From positions 2,542,001 to 2,606,000 of the forward strand of contig JAUZTG010000029.1 in assembly GCA_030734395.1 (NCBI GenBank): 64,000 bases of DNA. Reading direction: 5' to 3'. Made by a program: the position numbers and the translations under genes. The notes beneath the pieces are model-generated. The model made no database searches and was not told where the DNA came from. It was given only the letters and a program-made list of their open reading frames with translations. Positions 54,852 through 64,000 of the stretch are shown here, in pieces. How positions within the stretch are numbered: the first letter of the stretch is position 1; every line of letters begins with the position of its first letter. The DNA comes from Sarocladium kiliense. Its lineage: Eukaryota > Ascomycota > Sordariomycetes > Hypocreales > Sarocladiaceae.

Positions 54852-56066
54852 CTAAATGCAGAACTTGCGGTCGAGCATGCGCAAGGCTCTTGCGTCCTCG
54901 CTCACACCGCCCTTCTCAGTTGCAGCAGCAACCGCACAGCTCTGAGGGCTGCCACGGTCGTTACTGTCATGGTGGAGAAGCGCAGACAAATTTGACTTGT
55001 GATGGCCGTCAGAATGCGAGCTCCGTGGGGGGCTGACACTCAAGTTGCGGCTGGGTGGTGTGCTGATGGCAGCGAGTGTCGGACCAGCAGGCCCAGTGGT
55101 CATGTTAAGAGCTGGCAGGGGCCCGTGAGGGTTCCTTGCTGAGCTGTTGCTCATGAAAGCTTGCGGCAACTCCACAGATTGACGAGGAGAGTCGTGAAGG
55201 CGAGGAGGTGTTGGGCCTTGTGAAGGGGCCTGGTAGGGGGGAAGTGAGTGCTTTTGGGGTTGAGGTGGAGGCAGAGCGTGGCGTTCAGGAGCAGGGCCAT
55301 GTGTGTAGTGTGGAGCGTGAGGCGGAGGAAGCTGATGGTGGCTATTGTGAGGATAGGCCGCCGTGGCGTAGTGGTAGGGCGGCGTGGCCATTGGAGAAGG
55401 CGGCCATCCGTAGCCAGCCTGAGCATACGGGGGAGCGCCATAGGGATGACCCTGAGGGTGGTGCTGAGGAACCATGTAGGTCTGAGGCATCGGGGCCCGG
55501 GTAAGGGCGGGAGTCTGGTTGGCCTCGCCCATGCTCGACTCCGGGTACATACCCTTGACGGGAACGATGCCACGAAGAGCGGGATCAGTTGAAGGCTGGT
55601 TCATCTCAGGCTGACCAGGCTGAGGTCGAGAGTAATATGAGATGAGATGGAGGTGCTGGCCAGTGGATGTGGTGATGCTGAACGACTGCTTCATGAGGCC
55701 ATCGGCCTTGTAACGGTAGCCCTCAGGCTCACCATCATCCTGGTCCTCATCACTGGCGCGACCAGACTCTGGTGTCTTGCCGTTGTTCCTCCTTCCGTTG
55801 CCGAAACCGCCACCCCGCTTGCCCTCCATCTCACGATAGGTGAGGAAGCTGCCAGACACTCTGCTCGCGCTCCAAGACTTGCCATCCGTCCACCGCCTCA
55901 TGCCAGCCTCACGCTCATCCCAGACAAACACGGACCCCGAACGGATCGACTGTCTCTCCTTCTCTGAAAGTCTCCGCTGAACACGAGGAAGCAATCCTAA
56001 GCGGCAGGCTTCGAATAGCTTGATGGCATCACCAGGAGTCCGCACGTAGCCGTGGTACGTCTCCAT
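54852..56066 (-). CDS. wor1: WOPR-domain (Gti1/Pac2) regulator, Wor1/Ryp1/Sge1 orthologue
   Basis: Master transcriptional regulator controlling morphology switching, conidiation and pathogenic or host-linked gene expression in ascomycetes. One exon, 404 aa, start METYHGYVRTPGDAIKLFEACRLG at 56066. The frame is open 25 codons further upstream, but only from a TTG, and the METYHG start is the family N-terminus. WOPRa: LLPRVQRRLSEKERQ, RSGSVFVWDEREAGMRRWTDGKSWSASRVSGSF. WOPRb: YRYKADGLMKQSFSITTSTGQHLHLISYYSRP (about 125-160). The remaining 240 residues are Pro/His/Tyr/Gln-rich and disordered, as in orthologues. The related Pac2 paralogue would have a different N-terminal motif. About 7.9 kb without a supported gene lies upstream of its start. 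Confidence 0.93.
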   Translation of the reverse strand: METYHGYVRTPGDAIKLFEACRLGLLPRVQRRLSEKERQSIRSGSVFVWDEREAGMRRWTDGKSWSASRVSGSFLTYREMEGKRGGGFGNGRRNNGKTPESGRASDEDQDDGEPEGYRYKADGLMKQSFSITTSTGQHLHLISYYSRPQPGQPEMNQPSTDPALRGIVPVKGMYPESSMGEANQTPALTRAPMPQTYMVPQHHPQGHPYGAPPYAQAGYGWPPSPMATPPYHYATAAYPHNSHHQLPPPHAPHYTHGPAPERHALPPPQPQKHSLPPYQAPSQGPTPPRLHDSPRQSVELPQAFMSNSSARNPHGPLPALNMTTGPAGPTLAAISTPPSRNLSVSPPRSSHSDGHHKSNLSALLHHDSNDRGSPQSCAVAAATEKGGVSEDARALRMLDRKFCI

Positions 56067-59000
56067 CTCGTCTGCTGTTGAGGTATCCGTCTTGAAAGAT
56101 TTGGTGGCTCCAGCAAATGCGGGCCGAACAAAACAGATCAATTCTGTTCAATATCAAACCCCTCCACGTGAGTGTAGACACAGCTCGTGCTAAGCTTGTC
56201 TCCTGATGCCGGAACTATCCAACCAGGATGTTGAGCCGGATTTATCGGTGCAGGAAACTCCTTGATTTTGTAGACACAACGACTGCGATGAGAATGTTAG
56301 CTTCTTGTCAAATGCAAAGTAAAAAGTACATGCGTAACCAAAGGCTGATGGACGGATGGAACCACGCTGTAGCCTCCCAAAAGAGTTATCTTCGGGTCAC
56401 ACCTTGTCGAGTTCGCCCAGATGGGCGGCACAAGATTTGGCATCGCCGCTCAATAAAGCCCAACACAGGAGCCAAAGCTCGACAATAACTGCCCTTTGCG
56501 AGCTTAGAAAGCCCGCCGCTTGGCGATATGCATAAAACTGGACAGATCTGATCCCTTCACATGTTGTTTGCGGCGTCCTCAGGTGACCTCGGCGCAACCG
56601 CGTTTGGCGAGGTTTGCTGAACCCAACAGCGTCGAGTTTGACGAGGCCACCCCGAGGACACAGAAGGGAACACAAACTGCAAGAACCAAGAAAAGAAGAA
56701 GGCACTAGGATCACTCACTCTTGGAGAAAGAAAGTGGAGGAGAAAGAAAGTGGTTGCCGGCTGGAAATTCGTATATGTTTGCGCACAAGGCGACGTAAGG
56801 ATCTGAGAGGCGGGGAGGGTTGAGGTCGTAGGTCAGGAAGCCGAAAGCGATGTTGTACCACTTGAAGGTGTCGAATCGGTGAAGAAAGGCGAGTAAGTCG
56901 AGTTCGCCGGGCGTCTGCAGGAACGGTGCTGTGTAAGTGTATGTCTACGTGACGATGTATGTAGAAACGAGTTGATCAAGAACAAACATCAAGACAAGGC
57001 AGAAGAAGCAGCAGCGAGACAGGGAAAAGGCCCCCCAAGACCAATATGTATGAACGAATGGATAAGTCGGCGCGACTAAGAGCGAGAAGGGGGGGTGTGA
57101 GGTGGACACTGAGCAGGGGGGAGGGGTGAAGCCGGCTGCGAAGGGTGCCAGGACAAGCTTTTTTGCGGATGCTGCCAATGTTGCTTGTCATGGCTTGAGC
57201 AGCGCCAGAGCCTAGGCCTGAGAGAGACGCCCTGTCGCCATTTCGTGGCAGCCCAGCCCACTGGTGTTCCCACTGACTACCACCGGGGATTGAACGGCCT
57301 AGGGAATAGATGGACGATGACGACGGTGGCCCTGCCAGTGGTGGCCAAGGGCCCAAGAGCACCCACAAGGGCATCGGCGCGCGGAATTCGGGAACCCAGT
57401 GTGAAGAAACTGTGCACAAGCGCGCGGAAACCACATTGTTTGCTGATTATCGAGTGCGCCAAAGCGGAGGATGTAGCCTGGCAAGGCAGAGAGCCCAGCA
57501 CAAAGCCCAGGCGCGATATACGAGAGAGGACAGAGACAAGCCACAGCCAAGGCCCGGACTGTGCAAGATCGTACCACGAAGCCGGCCAAGACAGGCCCCT
57601 ACAGACCAGGCAGAAGGACCCCTTGGCCCCCTTTCTCCATTATGCTGGGAGGCAGAACATCACTGTAGCAAGAGAACGGAGACCAAACTCACTAGATGGG
57701 TATACGGCAAAGTAGGACGAAGCCACCCCCAGGAGGCTGGACCCTTTGCACACGTCCATACGTACGTATCCAGGAATAATAATCCCAACTCTCGAACGGT
57801 TCACTGGCAAGGGCCGTGGGGGTGTGGGAGCAACGAAACAGCGGAGGATGCACCCGCTGAGACAAGGGCAGGGCCAGAGCCCAGACCTCGGGGTGACGAG
57901 TGAGAGCGATCCTAATTAAGGTAGATCGGATCTATCGGCCACAAGGGCGTCGGCGCCAGTCGTCAGCGCTGTCGTGGACGTTTGGGTTTAAGCTTTTGTG
58001 CTTATTTCCCCCCTGCGCGCGTGCCGTTTGAGCCTGTTGCGGCTGAAGCGATGGTTCTGGTTCGGGTTCACGGCGAAGGACGAAACTTTTTTGTTTCGCA
58101 CTATAGTTGACAAGAGCTTTCTGCAGTGGACCAGGCCAAGGCGCACGTCAAAGGTTCGACCTGACGGCGACAGACAAAGATTCGGGGCAGGGACCACGGG
58201 CAAGCGGCGAGGGCGTGTCATGCCTTGTCGCAAAGGACATTGAAATCCGTCTTGACCTATTACGGCGTATTGGAAGCTAGTGACCGAAAGGACAGAGAGA
58301 CAGGCGAAGGGGGTTGGGGCCAGAACTGGGGGCGTGTCAGGTAAGGTGCCGTCAGATCCGGGTGGGCGGTCGTATGGGCTCACCCTCGGTTTTGGCGTAG
58401 GTATTGGAAACGCGTATGGAGGTCCAATCCAAGTGAATACGGCGCGGATGCACCTGCAAAACGGTGGGAACGGCAAAGACGGCGTGGTGAGGACAGGAGA
58501 GTGTTTTGGACGTCGCAGAAACAACTGTTGAGTATAGGAATTGAGGAGAGGCAAGTGCATCGGGCAACTGGCAGGCAGGTGCAAGTCAAGCCGCTCTTTC
58601 CATCCTACAATGTCTATCTGCAGAGGAAGGCGCGACCGGGTACCATCGATCAGTAGCTCCTGCCACGGCTTCAAGTTACCTCAGCATGGATAACACAAAG
58701 GCTTCATCGAACCCCTTGACATACTATCGTGAACAGACAGGGAGGCGTATCCGTTGACGAGTTGAACATGCCTTGTCCACCATCAACAGTAAGCACAAGC
58801 CTGAACCTGACATCTCAACCAAACCACCTTCCCTAATGAAACCTGTCCTCATTCACCTCACCGGCTCCTTCTATCCGAGAAGAGCAATGGCCCTTTCAAG
58901 CCACCGTATACACGCTACTTTTAAGCTTTTTCCCCATTCGATGCAGCTGGTTCTACGGAGTACGCTCACTCAATAGTTACCCTTTCCGATTAAGCACCTC

Positions 59001-62000
59001 CCGCGCCCGCCGAGCTTTCCAGCACGGCACAGCTTTGCCGTCCAAGGGGGTGTGGCTGCAGGATACATGCCCTCCACACAGCGCAGCCCGCAGGGAGCAA
59101 AGTACCCTTGCCTCCACAGCACACAAGTCATCAGACGGGGCTTCCCTAATCTTTTACGTTCGTCATGACGAGGTGGGTTCTTGTAAAGTAAGTGTCTTTT
59201 TAGGCTTGTGGTGAAATTGTCACCTTTTCTAAAATTAATCATTAGCTTCATTCTCTGATCTTGAGTCTCTGGGAGTTCTCGGATCATACGGCAGCCTATT
59301 CTGTGGAGTCTCCCCGTGCCGTCTTCCTTTCTCTCTTATCGGCCTGTAGCTAAGGTAGTCGCAGACACCAAAATACACACGCCTAGTTTACAATGATACA
59401 CGATTCAGAACCAGATGTTCGAATCCTTCCCCACATCCTCGCCGCACCAGCGATGCCGCCTCTGCCGGATCGCTACTCAGGAGGGTCTGAAGTCCAGAGA
59501 GACATGCCTTACGAGTGAGAGGAGACAGGAAGATGAGGTATCCAAGGTGCTAAGACGCGTACACGGTTCCACTCGTCTGTTTTGAACAACGAGAGAGAAA
59601 GGCAGGGGAGAAAAGATGGCCAATTGGCACTGTCATTCACTGGTTGTGTTTTCTTCTTTCCTTGGTATGACGATCATCGGATGTGCGCACCCGTTTCCCA
59701 TGTCTTGGACTCTGCACCACCTGACAATCGTGACTTTTCCTGATGGTCAAACCCTTTCTTTCATGGATGGCCCATCAAAAGTCAGCCAAGGCGCCGAGAT
59801 TAACATGCAAAGGTGATGCACAGAATCGGCCTGTTGCAGTAATCGCATGACTAGCCATCTTCCAGGCATTTGTTTGCCTTCTTCGCGCCCGTGCTACGCT
59901 TGCAGCCTTGTCTTACTGGCTTGGCAATTGACCACGTAGGTAGCTCTATCTCTCAGCCTGGCCAACGCAATTGTCTTGATAGACGAGGAGAAGCAAACAC
60001 GAGTCCTTGTTTGTGCAAACCAATTCCCCCCCCCAAAATATGTACTACTCCTTCCCGAGTCGACGTGCTTGTGGCGAACGACCTTGCTATTCGCGTCCTA
60101 TTGGAGCCCGCCAGGCGTTTGAGCAGAAGACGTCGGGCCCTTGTAACATCTCCCCAAATGTCTCTCACCTTCTCGCAGCACGCAATGTAGATCGCTCTGC
60201 AACCTCACATCTCAAGTTGGTAGCTTGTCTCTAGCTTGGCATGCTCAGCGTGCTTGAAGGGCCTCAAAATCACACGTCGCAGTGGCTGCTCGATTCAAGA
60301 GACGTGACAGAACGCCACCAACAGCTTGCTGACCACCCAGAGGTCGGTCACGTTGTCAGTATGTCCCCCTGACCAGTAAGCCAACCGTGTTTAAGGTCGT
60401 ACCGTAAGCTTAAAGGTCGCGCATGGGCAAGAAGAAGGGTCCCTCATGAAGGACCAATTGACATCTTGGTGTGCACGAACTAATGCATAACAGCCACCGA
60501 AGGCACCAAATTTGACTCACCACTCCCTCCAGGCCCCCTTCCCAAACCCTGTTTGATACGTGCGTGCTATTGTGTTCTTCATGGTCGCGAACGAACGAGA
60601 ACCAGAGATCCAGGCGCGCCACCATCTGCAGCATCCTTTAAGTACTATCAAGCATCACGGCAAAACGGCTAAGACGGCATCCCTTCGCGGCGTAGACGCT
60701 ACTCGGCTCCTCGCTGAGCAATTTCTTTGGCATCAGCGGAGGGCTTTCTCCTTTCGCACTTAACGAATCCAGGAGAGCAAAATAAGACACGATGCTGGCC
60801 GCCACAAGAGGCAGCTAATGAGGCACTTGAGAAATGGTCGAGGCAGTGGGGTCACGATGCGTTCGCTTTATCAGCAGTGAGTCGTCGAGTCACGAGTATT
60901 CCGCCCTGGTTTTTAGACCAGGGCCGTTGCCCGCTCTCAGGAGTGCTACGTTTGAAGACCCTGGCCGCATCACTGACTGTCAGGCGTTTGGCTTGACGTC
61001 GTCAGAACTGAGCCTGCAGCTGTGGACATGTTTGATCGATCTTCGACATAGCGTGATGTGCGGTGGCGGTGATCGCCCTGAATCATACACCGTCGCGCAA
61101 CTCTGAGTCGTAATACATATTACAGGTGGTACCACCATTTGTCAGAGCGCCTGCCTCGGTCAAGCACGCCGCTGAGCGGTACTGGCATGGAGGATACTGC
61201 ACCTGCCTAGAGAGTATCGACAGAAACCTCCGCAGCCTACCGTCATCGAATGTCAAACCTCATTGCACCTGTCATTGCGTATGATTAGCACTGCGACAGT
61301 CACAACTTAGCTTCCAGCGGGCTCATTTGACTGCGGAATACGAAAAGGCTTGGCGGACGGGAACCGGCATCGCATCGTGGAGACCCTTAGGATCCAGACA
61401 GTGGCCTCCACGGCACGCTCCAGCAAAACAAGGGCACCGCGACGAGCGAGTAAGCAGCGCATCAATCAATAAAAGACACCGAGCGACATGAGGAGAATGT
61501 TCATTTTCTCTGATTATGCCTCTTCTGTCTCCAGGCATTCTTGTACGACAATCCCACCGCCTCTGTCCGCGCCTCACTGAGGGCGAGGAACAAAAGGCTG
61601 GGCACGATTAAGCATGATTTTAAGCGTTGCCGGCCATGTAGCTTGGCACGGAGGCTATCCCGCCAAGCTCACGTAAAAGGGCAAATGGAGGGTGGTGCGC
61701 AGGGGTGGTGAGTGGAGGAGGGCCAAGGGGGGTGTGACGCTGATCATGTGCCGGGAAACCGTGCTCTCGCTCTCAGGATTTTTGGTCGCTCTGCCTGCTA
61801 CATTATGTGCTGCTGGAAATCCCTCATCTTGAGAAGGATTTAGCAAAAGGCCGCAGTCCTGATGTTCATCTCACCTGGGAGAGCTTCCTGGACTGAACAT
61901 CATCCGGGGATCTTCGCAACGAACGGATCGTCGTCATCCCAACCCTCCACCCCGATGAAAAACAAGCATTTCCACAGAGTCTCAGTACGGAAACAGCCTG

Positions 62001-64000
62001 CCATGCCAAGCTTTTTGAACCGTCTGCGAGGTGCCGTCCTTGCCGACTTGGCTGCCCAGGGGAACGCGAACTAGACAAGGGGGAGGGGGTGTGCGTCAAA
62101 AGCGTCAGCCTCCTAAACCGCATCTGGCGAAGAGGCAGAGCTTATTTCCGTAGTGTAATCGATGGGAGTCCTGCTCACGGTGGTGCAGATGAGCGTAGAT
62201 GACAGTCCTGTTAGGCCTTAGGGCTGCTATCTCGCTGCGCTCGCTGTCATTTCATCTCTTGCGAGGACATGTCGATCGCTGTGGTCTTGGCCGGTCCCTT
62301 CTGAGGCTCTGGAAAGCTGGCTTCGAGTTGAGACTATTCTCGCAATCTCGCACACGCTGGTATCTCCTCCATTCCCTTCGCAGAGTGGCGTCGAGATGAA
62401 GGCCTTAAGACAAGGCGGACTCAGACCACGTCCAATAAATGGGACTCCGTAAAGCACGCATCCAGAAGGTCCCTGGGTGCCGCTCATGCCGCCGACTGCG
62501 TATCCTTACTGTTCTTCATTTTCGGCGCGCATACCCCAGGAAGCTTATTCCTCGTCTTCTACCCTCCTCATATCCCCACAGGAGGGCCCTTTGGAAACAC
62601 CTGGAACGACCACCACCAGCATGTGCAGAGGGTTGTTCACCCCTGCGAGCCCAAGAACTTGGCTCCTGAGCCCCGTCAGAGAAAGCTTGGCTCGGCGTGC
62701 GGCTGTGAAGCCAAGCCTTTCTGTCTCTCTGTTGTACATTCTCTCTCGGATGCTATGATTTGAAGGATGCACCCTGGATCTTGTTGATCTCCAGGCACGC
62801 ATGGTATGTCAGTGTGCAATATACCCTTCTGATCGTGGAAACAAATGTAGGTTGAGGCTTTGAGTCTGTTTGAGATTGCAAGTCCTTAAGGGCGATGGCA
62901 AGCCCTCCATTGAGAGGGATGTCCTTTTCTGAATGTCGTCATTCCGACCAGCCAAGCCTTTCCAAGTCCTCATCGTCTCTTCGCTTCAACTTCCGGCAGG
63001 CAAAGTTGTAGAGCCATTTCGGAGAAGCCAAGCATTGTCTTGTACATAACCTAGGGCTAGGCAGTCTTGGTTTCCGGCGTCGTGGGACAGTCAATCGCAG
63101 TGAGCGCTCCGCCCGCTGAGGAGAAGACAAATCGTCCAGCCATTTACCGTGACGGCCAAGATTAAGAAGCTTCACAGTCCCGACAGATCGCCCAGATGAG
63201 GTCGCCAAGTAACAAGCTCTGCTGATTTGATCGCGGACAAGATCGATTGACTGTGCCCCTCCCCATCTTACCAGTCCGACAGGATCAGATGCTCTCTGGG
63301 CTGCCTCACGGACATGCATCACGGTGGAGAGCTCAGGACGCATCAGGGTCTCTCTGGGGAATAGCGGGAGCCGACTAAACTTCAAGCTTCTTGACAAGGT
63401 TGTCATTTAGCATGCCAGGGCACCCCCTTCTCATCGTCTCGACCGCATTGCACATTGTTCGAGATGACCTTAATTAGCTTCGAAGCCACAAAATGGCAGA
63501 ATGGCCTGACACTCCCCCGGCTGATCACTTTCGCGACGGTCTCGAATCGCGAGCGGATGCCCGTTGCAGTCTCGCTTGGGTATACTGGATCGCAACATGA
63601 CCTTGCCCCAATGGGCGCCACCGCAACAGGACAACGGCCTCAGAAGGTTCACACAGCCCTGGCAGCAGTAATTGCGAGAAGTGTTCTGTTCATGATACTC
63701 AGGGCTTCGCTGTCGGCGGGTTGCCCATCTCATAGCTAATGTAACCGGCTGGCACGGCATCTCGTCTTGGCCCGTCTCTACACCCCCTCCGACACGACGG
63801 TGCCCCGGACTCAAGGCTTGGCCCGGTCTTCACTGAATGATCCGAAGACCATGGCTCATCGCGATTTCAGTGGCTTTTCTATTTGGCCGATGCTCGATGG
63901 TGCGAGACCGCTTTGGTTGCCTCAGCTGGTGGGTTGCCAACGAGCTATTGACGCCTTGGGCCTAAGCTTATCTCGACCAGGCCTACGGCTCAACCGCTCG
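56067..64000. other. Long gene-poor upstream region of the WOPR gene
   Basis: About 7.9 kb from the WOPR start to the window edge with no ORF I can support. Frames up to 228 codons (57988-58674, minus; 57310-57903, plus; 62939-63406, minus) overlap on both strands and have no motif. There are homopolymer and poly-C tracts (a C run of 10 near 60027-60036) and one GTTCGAATCC T-loop-like string at 59418, without a matching tRNA fold. In C. albicans the WOR1 orthologue has an unusually long regulatory region and 5' UTR, so this stretch may be a large promoter or leader; that is inference. Confidence 0.45.

Noticed and set aside
57310..58674. Long ORFs in the 57-58.7 kb region on both strands
   Set aside because: Open in several frames and both strands with Arg/Pro/Gly-biased composition; a GC-composition effect.
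59401..59440. GTTCGAATCC T-loop-like string suggesting a tRNA
   Set aside because: Flanking bases do not form the T-stem or an acceptor stem.

Overview
The window is genomic DNA from a filamentous ascomycete (Pezizomycotina). The evidence is short GT-AG introns (44-136 nt) with CTRAC-type branch sites, fungal-specific families (DUF3292, DUF3425 bZIP-like, HET, WOPR, NoxB, AA9 LPMO) and gene-sized intergenic spaces. I cannot fix the class or species from sequence alone. No tRNA, rRNA, transposon or CRISPR was recognised, and the base composition gives no sign of RIP-decayed AT-rich blocks. All exon boundaries were derived by hand from splice signals plus reading-frame and family continuity.

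Layout. 0-8 kb: the 5' end of a secreted protein gene, then NADPH oxidase noxB and ubiquitin-conjugating enzyme ubc4, all on the minus strand. 9-18.3 kb: glutaryl-CoA dehydrogenase diverges from a COG0523 (CobW-type) GTPase with an acidic insert and a His-rich tail; a multi-pass fungal membrane protein and a DUF3292 membrane protein follow on the minus strand. 19-32 kb: an accessory-looking catabolic region with a Zn2Cys6 regulator, a histidine phosphatase, a GPR1/FUN34/YaaH acetate-type permease, an intradiol ring-cleavage dioxygenase divergent from a phenol 2-monooxygenase, and an Upc2-like Zn2Cys6 regulator. 33-43.3 kb: a short-chain dehydrogenase divergent from a DUF3425 bZIP-like factor, an AA9 polysaccharide monooxygenase with altered active-site positions, two weak ORF regions, a large HET-domain protein and an unknown 252-aa protein. 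44.8-56 kb: conserved housekeeping genes, namely PIP5K (mss4), a COA6-like factor, SYS1, CFT2 and a WOPR (Wor1/Ryp1/Sge1) regulator. 56-64 kb: about 7.9 kb upstream of the WOPR gene with no gene I can support.

How genes may work together. Phenol hydroxylase and the intradiol dioxygenase are head-to-head and catalyse consecutive steps (phenol to catechol to cis,cis-muconate, or resorcinol to hydroxyquinol to maleylacetate). Their shared promoter and the promoter of the nearby acetate-type permease are both enriched in the hexamer CGGATR/YATCCG. In the permease promoter two pairs form inverted repeats of the TCC-N8/9-GGA form described for FacB. The shared promoter also holds three GCGGGG (CreA/Mig1-type) sites exactly 10 bp apart. 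This regulatory grammar is the most interesting unexplained structure in the window.
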